Shown here piece by piece: positions 1 to 9,108 of a stretch of DNA of 64,000 nucleotides. The position numbers were made by a program, and so were the translations under genes. A model generated the notes under the pieces. It was given only the letters and a program-made list of their open reading frames with translations, had not been told where the DNA came from and did not search any database. Numbering within the stretch: position 1 is the stretch's first letter; each line of letters begins with the position of its first letter. The stretch spans positions 1 through 64,000 of the forward strand of contig NZ_BMOP01000016.1 in assembly GCF_014647135.1 (NCBI RefSeq). The letters are read 5' to 3'. Source of the stretch: Shewanella xiamenensis (GTDB lineage: Bacteria; Pseudomonadota; Gammaproteobacteria; Enterobacterales; Shewanellaceae).

Positions 1-71
1 CTTACGCGATGATTAGGGCTTTGAACAAACTTACTGGGCTAGGCATGCCTGTAACTTACCGTGTAGTTTGA
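1..71 (+). CDS. C-terminal end of a gene entering from the left edge (unrecognised)
   Basis: A reading frame open from the first base continues for 22 codons, ending GMPVTYRVV and then TGA at 69-71. It ends 11 bases before the 3' end of the convergent HNH gene, as two adjacent convergent genes would. I do not recognise the family from this short tail. The frame is too short to prove coding; sequence left of the window would settle it. Confidence 0.35.
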   Translation, partial: YAMIRALNKLTGLGMPVTYRVV

Positions 72-82
72 TATTTAGACGA

Positions 83-475
83 TTATGAGGGGCTTTGTTC
101 GCTGAATCGATTTAGGAAACAAAGCCTTGCTGAGCTAGTAATCCAGATATTCCAAGGCTTATTACCCTTTGATTGGTTGCATTTTCCACAAGCCGGAACC
201 AAATTATGGATTTCTGAAATATAGCCCGTTGGCTTTTTGTTAAGAACCAAAGGGCGCAAGTGATCCCACTCCGAAGCAATGGCACCACAATAGGCGCATT
301 GAAAGCTATCGTGATCCATGCCAAGAATTTCCAATGCCTCTTTCACTTGCTCACTTGTTGGAACAATTATTGGGATAATTGAATTAATAAATGAGTTCGT
401 GATGCTCGACGACCGCCCCGTGATTTTCATTGGGGTTGGCATTCTGAATAGTGATAAGTAATCCATAACTCTCAT
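83..475 (-). CDS. HNH endonuclease-domain protein, possibly truncated
   Basis: The 130-residue product carries a zinc-type HNH nuclease core: a C-x2-C pair (C60, C63), WDH at 70-72, N91 in an NLVPAC segment, and a second C-x2-C (C96, C99) followed by NQSKGNKPW. This is the usual beta-beta-alpha metal fold that cleaves DNA. The start is uncertain (ATG at 475 or 466, neither with a good ribosome site). The protein starts abruptly with a DYLSLFRMP segment and stops 22 residues after the KPW motif, so both ends may have been lost compared with longer chromosomal HNH proteins. It lies in a gene-poor stretch next to palindromes, which suggests an island edge. Whether it is functional cannot be told from sequence. 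Confidence 0.6.
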   Translation of the reverse strand: MRVMDYLSLFRMPTPMKITGRSSSITNSFINSIIPIIVPTSEQVKEALEILGMDHDSFQCAYCGAIASEWDHLRPLVLNKKPTGYISEIHNLVPACGKCNQSKGNKPWNIWITSSARLCFLNRFSEQSPS

Positions 476-1120
476 TGGCTATAACATTTTATTCGTGTGC
501 ATGCGCGTTTACCTCGTTGTACCAGTGAAAACGCGCACAGTTAACTATCTGTATGCAAAGAACTTATCAGCTTTCTGCCAAATACACCATCAGGAAAAAC
601 GCGCATGCGCGTTTTCCAAACCTATTAACTAAAATTCAGTTACTATATTCACCTGATTTTATAGAGTTTTATTTATTGCGGATGGAATTAGTGCGCACTG
701 ATTTTGTCTAAAAATCATACCAAAACACCTAAATTTAAATATGACTGTATAGCCATACATTATTAGCCGTTTAGCGGTAGGGCCAAACATGGGTAACTAG
801 ATGAAAATTTGTATGGCAACAAGAGTAGATATTTTCGATTGAGATAACGAGCTGAAACACGAAAAGGGGTAAAAAGCTTTTAGCCAGATGAACAGTTCAA
901 TGGTCATTAAAATTGCCATTGTTGCAACAGTGACCGTTGGCGACATGGATGTCGCCGTCGAGCCTATAGGGATATATTCACGGCGTGTCACTGGGGAAGC
1001 AATGGCAATTAATCCTACACACCTGACGACAAACTTTTCTCGCTTTGAGGCAAAAGCTTTTAAAGGGATGCATATCTTCCTAACTCACCTTCCCTATCTC
1101 ACTAAATAACCCCAACTCAA
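476..1120. other. Gene-poor stretch at the accessory left edge
   Basis: No convincing gene is present. Two overlapping opposite-strand frames (minus 797-991, plus 888-1109) have no good ribosome site and no recognisable family. The stretch is AT-rich and contains the ACGCGC/GCGCGT inverted repeats listed separately. It could be decayed accessory DNA or hold unseen regulatory sequence. Confidence 0.5.
496..617. repeat. Cluster of GCGCGT/ACGCGC inverted repeats
   Basis: A near-perfect palindrome, GAAAACGCGCATGCGCGTTT, sits at about 594-617. A second looser inverted pair has TGTGCATGCGCGTTT at 496-510 facing AAAACGCGCACA at 528-539. All use the same half-site, so about four half-sites occur within 122 bases. 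They may be protein-binding sites, ends of a lost mobile element, or hairpins. Confidence 0.6.
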
Positions 1121-1969
1121 CTATTCTCGGCAGATAGTTAAACGGCGAAGCGCAAATATGCCCAGTAGCGAAAGAATTAATAGGGATAAACTGCCACCGC
1201 CGCTATAACCTTGTTTATGTTCTATGGTCGCAATATGTTCTTCTTTCACGCGGGTTTTAAAGCGAGCTAATTCGGCGTCTAAATTAGTGATCATATCGTT
1301 TACCGCTAGCTCAAAGCCTTCGGCGGATTTTTCACGTAACACATTGGTGACGTTCACCGCGGTTGAAGTGTCGGTAAGTTGGTTGATGCCGGGCGCCCTA
1401 AACAGCATTTTTTGGCTGCGCATATCAAATACGGCGGTATCGACAAAGGTTTGGATCGCGTTTTCATTGCCGGGCACCATATACATGCCGACTATGGTCC
1501 AATACAGCAGTGAAGCCTTATTCTCGCTGCTTTGTAACAGTTGATCGTAAGACACCAGTGCCATTACATCGACATCATGTAAGCGGGCGACCTGCTGTAA
1601 GGTGCTAAAACCTTTGCCATTTTTAAGATAAGTGCTGGGGATTAATTCGATTCGATCAATAAAGTCATATTTAACAAATGACTGTTTCACTTTATCCAGC
1701 AAGGCGATTTGCGAGCTGCTATCGAGGGCTTCGTATTGCCAATGGGTGGAAGGTAAAAAGGCGATACCAACCGTGATGGGAAGACGCAGCACTGGGATAC
1801 TAGGCTGCTGCGCCTCACGCTGCTTATCGTCGGGATAGAGATATTCAACCAGACTGCTGGAAACGACGTTTTTTTCGGTGGTGTTACCGTTAAAAAAAGC
1901 ACTGCAACCACCAAGCATGATGCTAATCGATGCCAGCGCACCCACAAGCGCTATGAATTTTGTCTTCAT
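1121..1969 (-). CDS. Rhombotarget lipoprotein (GlyGly-CTERM, rhombosortase substrate)
   Basis: The product, 282 residues from the chosen ATG, has a lipoprotein signal peptide with lipobox LGGC (cysteine 22). It ends in a GlyGly-CTERM tail: GYSGGG, a hydrophobic stretch of about 16 residues, then basic residues (ALRR). This tail is the sorting signal cut by the rhomboid-type protease rhombosortase, and the body matches my memory of the rhombotarget lipoprotein family. It should therefore be lipidated at the N terminus and processed at the C terminus, ending in the cell envelope; its function is unknown. A longer frame begins at GTG 1999, but ATG 1969 is preceded by AGGGAAACAG, a good ribosome site, and gives a normal signal peptide. 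No rhombosortase gene lies in this window. Confidence 0.85.
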   Translation of the reverse strand: MKTKFIALVGALASISIMLGGCSAFFNGNTTEKNVVSSSLVEYLYPDDKQREAQQPSIPVLRLPITVGIAFLPSTHWQYEALDSSSQIALLDKVKQSFVKYDFIDRIELIPSTYLKNGKGFSTLQQVARLHDVDVMALVSYDQLLQSSENKASLLYWTIVGMYMVPGNENAIQTFVDTAVFDMRSQKMLFRAPGINQLTDTSTAVNVTNVLREKSAEGFELAVNDMITNLDAELARFKTRVKEEHIATIEHKQGYSGGGSLSLLILSLLGIFALRRLTICRE

Positions 1970-2112
1970 CTGTTTCCCTACCGTATCCTTACTGCGCACA
2001 GGCCACGCAACCCGTACATATTGCCGCTACCTTAGCGAGTCACTGCTGTAAAAACAAGCCGTTAACTTCACATATCGCGCTTTTGTTTGGCTTTTTAGAG
2101 GCTTAAAAACAA

Positions 2113-2138
2113 CAAAGCCGCATCGAAATGCGGCTTTG
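2113..2138 (-). terminator. Intrinsic terminator after zapC
   Basis: A 10-bp stem (AAAGCCGCAT/ATGCGGCTTT) with a four-base loop is followed on the minus strand by a T-rich run (GTTGTTTTT). It lies 45 bases past the zapC stop. Confidence 0.8.
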
Positions 2139-2182
2139 GCTTTGATAACGACATAAATAACATCACAAACTAATCATAATGA

Positions 2183-2716
2183 TTATGCTGCAACCACATG
2201 CCGCTGTGCGCGAAGTGGGTGTAAACGATTATGCATTACTTTAATAGTTTCAAACTGCACCATAGTTTTAGCACCGGATAACACACATTCAGGTGATAGC
2301 AACATCACTAACGCCGATTGTAAGGTGTTTTCGACGACTAACACTAATGCACGTTGTTTTTGGCATTTAAGCTCAAAGACTTTACCTACATCACTGTAAA
2401 CGCATACATCACTGGTATCAAAAAACCAAGATTTAGGCATTTGGGGAGTCAGCATAAAATGGGCCGCTGTCGCATTAAGGGCAATTTGCACTATTGCGGC
2501 ATCGGTTAGAGATAAGTTTTTTGGCAACTTGTCGAGTAAGCTCATATAGAATTTGGCGTGCGCGATATTAAATTCCATGCTTGATAAGGCATCAGGAATT
2601 AATGATTTCGCTTTATAAGCCGTCAGAAATTCTATCTCGGAACCTAACGAAACGCCTAATACACCATACGAATCGTTATATTTCCAGTGCCAATCCTTTT
2701 GTGGCAATAATAACAT
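2183..2716 (-). CDS. zapC: Cell division protein ZapC
   Basis: This 177-residue soluble protein matches the ZapC (YcbW) family. ZapC binds FtsZ in the cytoplasm and promotes bundling of its filaments at the Z-ring. Recognised segments include the N-terminal W-x-W, the central LTPQMPKSW motif (residues 89-97) and the C-terminal KVMHNRLHP region. Length is close to the roughly 180 residues of the enteric protein. It lies directly downstream of pyrD on the same strand, the arrangement seen in Escherichia coli. The ATG is preceded by AGG at suitable spacing. The gap to pyrD is 200 bases and rich in GATC sites, so zapC may have its own promoter. Confidence 0.88.
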   Translation of the reverse strand: MLLLPQKDWHWKYNDSYGVLGVSLGSEIEFLTAYKAKSLIPDALSSMEFNIAHAKFYMSLLDKLPKNLSLTDAAIVQIALNATAAHFMLTPQMPKSWFFDTSDVCVYSDVGKVFELKCQKQRALVLVVENTLQSALVMLLSPECVLSGAKTMVQFETIKVMHNRLHPLRAQRHVVAA

Positions 2717-2818
2717 AACGTTTACCTACTATTTGAACACTGCCACATCATAGTAGATATTTTATGCAATATCAAAATAAAAATAATAAAATACAAATTA
2801 ATTAACAATTACTTAGAA

Positions 2819-2915
2819 GATCTATTTAGAGATCATAACCGCGATCTGATGATCGTTTTAGATCGCGGTTATGATAAAAGATCTTGTTTTAGATCCTTAG
2901 TGAGATTTAAAGATC
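2819..2915. promoter_or_regulatory. Dense cluster of eight GATC (Dam) sites with a long inverted repeat
   Basis: GATC occurs at 2819, 2831, 2843, 2851, 2861, 2880, 2892 and 2912, with several spacings of 8-12 bases. Within it, ATCATAACCGCGATCT (from 2832) and its reverse complement (to about 2874) form a 16-bp stem with an 11-base loop. It lies between the pyrD stop and the zapC start. The density is far above the chance rate of one GATC per 256 bases. Hemimethylated GATC pairs one turn apart are the known SeqA target, so methylation-sensitive binding is an inference. Confidence 0.6.
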
Positions 2916-2916
2916 A

Positions 2917-3936
2917 TTATTTTAAGCGATAAGCTTCAACTATCTCTTTAATTAATTTTGGACCTTGATAAATAAAACCAGAGTAAATCTGAACCATTGT
3001 CGCACCGGCATCAAATTTTGCTAAGGCATCTTCAGCACTATTAATCCCGCCCACACCAATAATTGGGAGTTTTCCCTGTAAAGAAGTCGCCAATTGTTTA
3101 ATCACTTTTGTTGACAGTTCTGTTAAAGGTTTACCGCTTAAACCACCGCTTTCATTAGCATTGGTAAGCCCGCTAACACCGTCACGAGTTAAGGTTGTAT
3201 TGGTCGCAATTGCACCATCAAACTGATTTTTAATTAATGCTTGAGCAATATTTTCAATTTCTTCTGTGGTTAAATCGGGAGCAATTTTAAGGGCTATTGG
3301 TACATATTTTTTATGTTTCTCAGCTAGCTCAAGTTGCTTGGTTTTTAATGCGCTTAATAATTCATCTAATAGATCGCCATATTGCAACGATCGTAATCCC
3401 GGCGTATTGGGTGATGAAATATTCACCGCAATATAGGCGGCATAAGGATAAACTTTATCCATGCAGATCAAATAATCGTCTTTCCCCTGCTCTACTGGCG
3501 TGTCTTTATTTTTACCTATATTGACCCCAACCATGATATCGGTTTTCTTTGCGATCAAATTTTTGACCAGATTATCGACACCTTTGTTATTAAAGCCCAT
3601 GCGATTGATAATCGCCTTGGCGGGTTTTAATCTAAATAAACGGGGTAAATCATTACCGGGTTGTGGTCTTGGAGTAACAGTTCCCACTTCCACATGACCA
3701 AATCCCATCGCATGAAAAGCATCGATCGACTCACCATCTTTATCCATACCTGCGGCTAAACCCACAGGATTTGGAAACGTCAGCCCCATAAAACTCACTG
3801 GCGCAGGAGCAATATGCTGAGCATAAAAAGCATTCAGAGGGCTATTACCTGTCAGTCTCAGGCTACCAATGGCTAAATTATGCGCTCGCTCAGGATCCAT
3901 CTGAAACATGACTTTCTGTGCGATTTTATAAAACAT
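2917..3936 (-). CDS. pyrD: Dihydroorotate dehydrogenase (quinone), class 2
   Basis: PyrD oxidises dihydroorotate to orotate in de novo pyrimidine synthesis. It carries FMN and passes electrons to the respiratory quinone pool at the inner face of the membrane. The 339-residue product has the class 2 N-terminal membrane-binding helix region ([19 protein letters not shown]), the FMN-binding segment [16 protein letters not shown] (80-95), and [11 protein letters not shown] with the class-defining catalytic serine at position 175. Near the C terminus it has a phosphate-binding GVGGI loop. The ATG is preceded by GAGGAAAG. A gdhB terminator separates it from the upstream gene, so it probably has its own promoter. 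Confidence 0.97.
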   Translation of the reverse strand: MFYKIAQKVMFQMDPERAHNLAIGSLRLTGNSPLNAFYAQHIAPAPVSFMGLTFPNPVGLAAGMDKDGESIDAFHAMGFGHVEVGTVTPRPQPGNDLPRLFRLKPAKAIINRMGFNNKGVDNLVKNLIAKKTDIMVGVNIGKNKDTPVEQGKDDYLICMDKVYPYAAYIAVNISSPNTPGLRSLQYGDLLDELLSALKTKQLELAEKHKKYVPIALKIAPDLTTEEIENIAQALIKNQFDGAIATNTTLTRDGVSGLTNANESGGLSGKPLTELSTKVIKQLATSLQGKLPIIGVGGINSAEDALAKFDAGATMVQIYSGFIYQGPKLIKEIVEAYRLK

Positions 3937-3952
3937 GTACTTTCCTCGACCT

Positions 3953-3981
3953 AAAAAAAGCCCCGGCGATCGCCAGGGCTT
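3953..3981 (-). terminator. Intrinsic terminator after gdhB
   Basis: On the minus strand an 11-bp stem with one mismatch (AGCCCTGGCGA pairing with TCGCCGGGGCT) is followed by seven T. It lies between the gdhB stop and the pyrD start. Confidence 0.88.
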
Positions 3982-3998
3982 CTGATTGTTATAAAAGT

Positions 3999-6900
3999 TT
4001 ACTTTTGCCCTTCGCAGTGAAGGATCAGAAGGTTAAGTTCACGTAGGGCGACAGAGAACTTAGCAAACTCATGGCTTTGCGACGTTTTAAAGTCAGCTAG
4101 CATATGGAACCATCTTTCCAGTAAGGCTTGATTAGTATCAATCCACTGGGAAATCACGCTCTGTGCGTTACAGGTTGCACTGCACGTTCTTAAAACCACT
4201 GACGTCAACGCACGTTGCTGCCAATCCAGCTCTTCCCTAAAGGCTGCACGGGCCAGTGCTTGCCAATGGTTAGTAACTGGTTGCGCACTGATCTGTTCTA
4301 GGAACCAGTGCAGCTCAACACGGGCACCGAGTTTGAAATAAGTCTCGGCAACAAGCGCAACTGTCTTCTCTTCTGTCTGCGCAATTTGCGCAATATCAAG
4401 TGTAGAGAACAGTGTGCTCATATTAGCAACGGTAGAGGCAACATCCTGAGGCACATTCTCTTTAATCAGAGCATTGATCTCAGCTTGGATACCTGCCGCT
4501 TCTTCTTCGACTAAGTATGAATGAACATTCGCTTTGAGTTGTTCAAATACAGGTTTGAAGAAAGCAACAGTTTGCTCAATGCTCCAACTACGGTTACGGT
4601 GACGCAGGAACCAGCGGCATGCACGACGCATATTACGACGTAACTGGTGCAACATTTCACCTTGAACCACAGCAGGTACAATACCGTTTAAGTCAGTGAT
4701 TGATTTAGTTAGTTCAGCTAAACCAAAGACTTCGCGAGCCATAGTGTAACAAATCGCCGCATCGGCAACTGAGGCACCTGTCTCATCTTGCATACGTTGA
4801 ACAAAGTTAAGCCCCATGTCGTTGACCAACTCGTTGGCCAGCGATGTAGCAATGATTTCACCGCGCAATGGGTGCGTAACCATTTTATGACTGTACAGTT
4901 CCTGAAGTTTTTTCGGGAAGTATGCAATCAACAATTGGCTCAACAATGTATCTTCAGTGATTTCAGGGGTGAGTAACTGCTCTTTCAGCACCATCTTAGC
5001 GTAAGCCACCAGCACTGATAGCTCTGGACGCGTTAATGCACGGCCATTAGCTAGACGTTCTGCGAGTTCTTCTTCCGAAGGTAAGAATTCTAACGCACGG
5101 TCTAACTTGCCTTCTTTCTCCAGATACTGGATAAAGCGAATTTGCTCTTTTAGTTGTTCTGCACCACGGACTTGAGTCACCGAAATCGTGCGAGTTTGGT
5201 CTTTACAGTCTTGTAGAACAATTTGACCCACTTCTTCGGTCATCTCTTCCAGTAAACGGTTACGTTGCTTGAGTGTCAATTCACCCTCAGCCACTAACGC
5301 GTTTAACAGAATCTTGATGTTTACTTCGTTGTCAGAACAATCTACACCACCTACGTTATCCACGAAGTCAGTGTTGATACGACCACCGTTGGCCGCGTAC
5401 TCAATACGACCTAATTGGGTACAACCTAAGTTACCACCCTCGCCCACGATCTTGGCGCGCAGTTCACGACCATTGACGCGCAGTGCATCGTTAGCGCGGT
5501 CGCCGACTTCAGCATTGGTTTCGCGGGAAGACTTAACGTAAGTACCGATGCCACCGTTCCAAATCAGATCGACTGGCATTTTCAGCAGCTCTTTCATCAA
5601 CTCGGTTGGTGTCATCGACGCCTTTTCAGTTTCCAGCATTTGTTTCATTTCAGCAGATAATGGAATCGACTTAGATGAACGCAGGAAGATGCCGCCGCCT
5701 TTAGAGATCAGTTTGCTGTTGTAGTCTTCCCAACTTGAACGTGGCAGTGCGAACAAACGGGCACGCTCTTCATAACTGGCAGCAGCATCCGGATTTGGAT
5801 CGATAAAGATATGCATATGGTTGAATGCGGCCACAAGTTTTGTGTGCTTAGACAACAACATACCGTTACCAAATACGTCACCCGCCATATCGCCGATACC
5901 TAAACAGGTAAAGTCGGTAGTTTGGCAATCGATACCCACTTCGCGGAAATGGCGCTTAACAGATTCCCAGCCACCTTTAGCCGTGATACCCATTTTCTTA
6001 TGGTCGTAACCGTTACTACCACCCGATGCGAACGCATCACCTAACCAGAAATTGTATTCTTGGGAAATGGCGTTAGCGATATCTGAGAAGGTCGCAGTGC
6101 CTTTATCCGCAGCCACAACGAGGTATGGATCATCCTCATCATGACGCACCACATCTACTGGATGTACGATTTCACCGTTAACGATGTTGTCAGTAATATC
6201 GAGCAGTGCACGAATAAAGATGCGGTAGCACTCTTGGCCTTCAGTGAAGAACGCCTCACGGCCCCCTTCAGTTGGCAGCTGCTTACAAACGAAACCACCT
6301 TTTGCCCCTACAGGGACAATAACGGTGTTTTTCACTTGCTGTGCTTTCACTAAGCCAAGCACTTCGGTACGGAAGTCTTCACGACGGTCAGACCAACGCA
6401 AACCACCACGAGCCACTTTACCACCACGTAAATGCACACCTTCAACCCGTGGCGAATAAACGAAAATTTCGAATTTCGGTAGTGGGCGTGGCATTTCAGG
6501 GATCATCGAAGGCATAAACTTGAAGGAGATATAGCTCTTCGGTTCACCCTTAGCATCTAATTGATAGAAGTTTGTCCGCAGCGTAGCGTTAATCAGATCG
6601 AGGTAACGACGGATAATACGGTCATCATCTAAGCTTGATACTTCGTCTAAACGTAGGTTGATCTGCTCCATAAACTTGCCCAATGTGCGGGTTTTCAGTT
6701 TTGGATTGAACTTACGGATAAACATTTTTACCAACAAATCAGCGATTTGTGGATAACGACCGAAGGTTTCTTCAATATAGGCTTGGCTGAATGTCGCATC
6801 GATTTGACGCATGTATTTAGCGTAAGCACGCAGTACGGATACTTCACGGCCCGTTAAACCTGACGCCAGAATGATACGGTTAAAACCGTCATCTTCTAAT

Positions 6901-8843
6901 TTCTTTTGCCACACTTGAGACAGTGCCGTTTGGAATCTGTCTTGGCTATCGGCGATATTGTCAGTATTGGCGACTTTGACCGTCATTAAGAAGTCTAAGA
7001 TCCAGAAGGTTGAACCGTCTGAGGTCGTCACTTCATAAGGGCGCTCGTTGATCACGCGCAGACCAAAGTTTTCCAGCATTGGCAGTACGTCAGAAAGATG
7101 GATTGGTTCATCTTTATGGAACAGTTTTAAACGCACTTTGTTGTCGTTCAGCGCAGCTTCCTGCGGTTGATAGAACAACATGCCTAATTTGTGTTCGTCA
7201 TCTAGCGCTTCAAGCTGTTGCATATCCACAACGGCCGAGCTTGGCAATACATCTTCTTTATAGCTTTGTTCGAAGGCGTTAGCGTAACGCTTCATCAGAT
7301 GAGTACCGGCTTCTTCACCTAAGGCGTTATTTAGCGCAGTATTTAACTTATCTTCCCAAGAACGTGCCGCTTCAATTAAATTGTTCTCTATGGCAGCCAC
7401 ATCTACATCCATATTATTGTTATCAACTTTGACAATGTAGTGAGTACGGGCCAGGGTTGACTCGGAGAAATATGTCGTAAACTCTACATCTTCTTTGCTG
7501 TTGAAATGCTGGGCCAGAATACGCTGGGTATCTTGGCGAAGTTTAGTGTTGTAACGATCTTTAGAAACATACACTAAACAGGATAAGAAACGCCCGAAAC
7601 CATCTTTACGAACAAAGAGTTTCAGTTTATCCCTGTCTTGCATCTCGAGCACACCGTGCGCTGTGTGTGCTAAATCTTCCACATTGGCTTGAATTAGCTC
7701 ATCGCGCGGTAAGTTTTCGAGAATGTTCAGTAGGGCTTTGTAATCGTGAGAACGTGGCGTTAAACCTGAGCGATCTAATACACGTTGAACTTTTTCGTTC
7801 AGCAGCGGGATCTCACGTGGGCTGCGGTTATACACGTTTGAAGCGTATAAACCGATGAATCTGTCTTCACCAACCACATTGCCTTTTTTGTCGAAGCGTT
7901 TGATACCGATATAGTCAACATAGGCTGGACGGTGCACACGGCTCTTGGCGCTGCTCTTAGTCAGGATCAACAAACTGTGATCTAAGGCTTCTTTACGCGC
8001 ACTATCAGAGAAGCTTGATAGCAACAAACCTTGCTCTGGTTGAGCCTTATGGTGCTTGTTCATTAAGCCTAAACTCGAGGCCATATTCGGCACCAACTCA
8101 ACATCCCCTTCAACACGTTTTAAATCGTATTGACGGTAGCCCAGTAAGGTAAAATGATGATTATTAAGATAAGTTAGGAAGTTAATCGCTTCTTCTAACT
8201 CTTGCTTCTCACCGGGGAATGGACGCTTAGGCAGGTCTTTAATAGTCTCACTCAGCTTGGCTGACATGGCTTCCCAGTCATTAACTGATGCGGCGACATC
8301 GCCAAGCACTGATTGGATTTCACGCTCAAGGGCTTTGATATCCGCGCTACTGTTTTGACGATCGATTTCAATCAGGAAAACCGCGACCTGCTCAGTGCTG
8401 TCAGGGCTTTGCTTCAAGTAAGTTACTTTAGTGACTTCTTGCGCTGAACGCTCAATCGCCAGCGGAGTGTGTAACATCATATGGGCCGTAATACCCATGC
8501 GATTCAATGCCATACCAACAGAATCAACCAAGAATGGCATATCAGGTTGGATGACTTCAATGATCGAATGGGTCGATTGCCAGCCGTGTTTAGACTGACT
8601 TGGGTTGAATACTCTGAGGTGAGTTTCCCCTTTCGGGGTTTTATTCAGTGCATTCCATAAACTGAGAACGGCACCGTACAGATCGCTGTCATTACGCGCA
8701 TTGAGGTCGTCTTTCGACATGTGGGCATAAAGGCAGGTCGCGAACTGTTCAACTTGCTTGGCTTGTGAATTAGGGACTTTAGCGTGAATTAAACTGACTA
8801 CATTTTCAAGTAGTACTGAAGGCATTGCATCTTTCAAGGCCAT
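3999..8843 (-). CDS. gdhB: NAD-specific glutamate dehydrogenase, large (about 180 kDa) type
   Basis: The enzyme converts glutamate plus NAD to 2-oxoglutarate, ammonium and NADH in the cytoplasm and mainly serves amino-acid catabolism. The product is 1614 residues, the length expected for the giant bacterial NAD-GDH family. The long N-terminal half, with ACT-like regulatory regions, precedes the catalytic core. The core contains the glycine-rich segment [20 protein letters not shown] and the substrate-lysine region [12 protein letters not shown], followed by a Rossmann part with [18 protein letters not shown] helical C-terminal region completes the protein. The ATG lies about 10 bases after AAGGAAA. 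It is monocistronic, bounded by terminators on both sides. Confidence 0.95.
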   Translation of the reverse strand: MALKDAMPSVLLENVVSLIHAKVPNSQAKQVEQFATCLYAHMSKDDLNARNDSDLYGAVLSLWNALNKTPKGETHLRVFNPSQSKHGWQSTHSIIEVIQPDMPFLVDSVGMALNRMGITAHMMLHTPLAIERSAQEVTKVTYLKQSPDSTEQVAVFLIEIDRQNSSADIKALEREIQSVLGDVAASVNDWEAMSAKLSETIKDLPKRPFPGEKQELEEAINFLTYLNNHHFTLLGYRQYDLKRVEGDVELVPNMASSLGLMNKHHKAQPEQGLLLSSFSDSARKEALDHSLLILTKSSAKSRVHRPAYVDYIGIKRFDKKGNVVGEDRFIGLYASNVYNRSPREIPLLNEKVQRVLDRSGLTPRSHDYKALLNILENLPRDELIQANVEDLAHTAHGVLEMQDRDKLKLFVRKDGFGRFLSCLVYVSKDRYNTKLRQDTQRILAQHFNSKEDVEFTTYFSESTLARTHYIVKVDNNNMDVDVAAIENNLIEAARSWEDKLNTALNNALGEEAGTHLMKRYANAFEQSYKEDVLPSSAVVDMQQLEALDDEHKLGMLFYQPQEAALNDNKVRLKLFHKDEPIHLSDVLPMLENFGLRVINERPYEVTTSDGSTFWILDFLMTVKVANTDNIADSQDRFQTALSQVWQKKLEDDGFNRIILASGLTGREVSVLRAYAKYMRQIDATFSQAYIEETFGRYPQIADLLVKMFIRKFNPKLKTRTLGKFMEQINLRLDEVSSLDDDRIIRRYLDLINATLRTNFYQLDAKGEPKSYISFKFMPSMIPEMPRPLPKFEIFVYSPRVEGVHLRGGKVARGGLRWSDRREDFRTEVLGLVKAQQVKNTVIVPVGAKGGFVCKQLPTEGGREAFFTEGQECYRIFIRALLDITDNIVNGEIVHPVDVVRHDEDDPYLVVAADKGTATFSDIANAISQEYNFWLGDAFASGGSNGYDHKKMGITAKGGWESVKRHFREVGIDCQTTDFTCLGIGDMAGDVFGNGMLLSKHTKLVAAFNHMHIFIDPNPDAAASYEERARLFALPRSSWEDYNSKLISKGGGIFLRSSKSIPLSAEMKQMLETEKASMTPTELMKELLKMPVDLIWNGGIGTYVKSSRETNAEVGDRANDALRVNGRELRAKIVGEGGNLGCTQLGRIEYAANGGRINTDFVDNVGGVDCSDNEVNIKILLNALVAEGELTLKQRNRLLEEMTEEVGQIVLQDCKDQTRTISVTQVRGAEQLKEQIRFIQYLEKEGKLDRALEFLPSEEELAERLANGRALTRPELSVLVAYAKMVLKEQLLTPEITEDTLLSQLLIAYFPKKLQELYSHKMVTHPLRGEIIATSLANELVNDMGLNFVQRMQDETGASVADAAICYTMAREVFGLAELTKSITDLNGIVPAVVQGEMLHQLRRNMRRACRWFLRHRNRSWSIEQTVAFFKPVFEQLKANVHSYLVEEEAAGIQAEINALIKENVPQDVASTVANMSTLFSTLDIAQIAQTEEKTVALVAETYFKLGARVELHWFLEQISAQPVTNHWQALARAAFREELDWQQRALTSVVLRTCSATCNAQSVISQWIDTNQALLERWFHMLADFKTSQSHEFAKFSVALRELNLLILHCEGQK

Positions 8844-9070
8844 GTTGCTGTTTCCTTAAGCGTCTATGGCAGCGCTTTTTTTCATTATTTGGATGCTTCG
8901 GCTTAACAATCTGAGAAAAGCGAGTGTGATCTAGATCGTCGCGCGAAGTTTATTACTAAATCCTCTGTATTTCGAGGAAAATTTTAGTGGTACATCCTCT
9001 TGAAATCCAGTCGCCACGCGATTAAAGCACACAAAATGACCAAACAATCGTAAAAACAGACTATCTATGC

Positions 9071-9100
9071 AAAAGAAAATGGGGAGTTAAACTCCCCATT
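9071..9100 (-). terminator. Intrinsic terminator after the MMPL transporter gene
   Basis: A stem AATGGGGAGTT/AACTCCCCATT is followed on the minus strand by TTCTTTT. It lies only 9 bases past the stop and ends the four-gene envelope operon. Confidence 0.88.
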
Positions 9101-9108
9101 CATTGATA

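Noticed and set aside
797..1109. Two overlapping opposite-strand frames of 64 and 73 codons in the left gap
   Set aside because: No ribosome site, GTG or isolated ATG starts, no recognisable family, and each is mostly the shadow of the other.
1224..1838. Open frames of 106 and 68 codons opposite the lipoprotein gene
   Set aside because: They are antisense shadows of a gene with a clear signal peptide, lipobox and C-terminal sorting tail.
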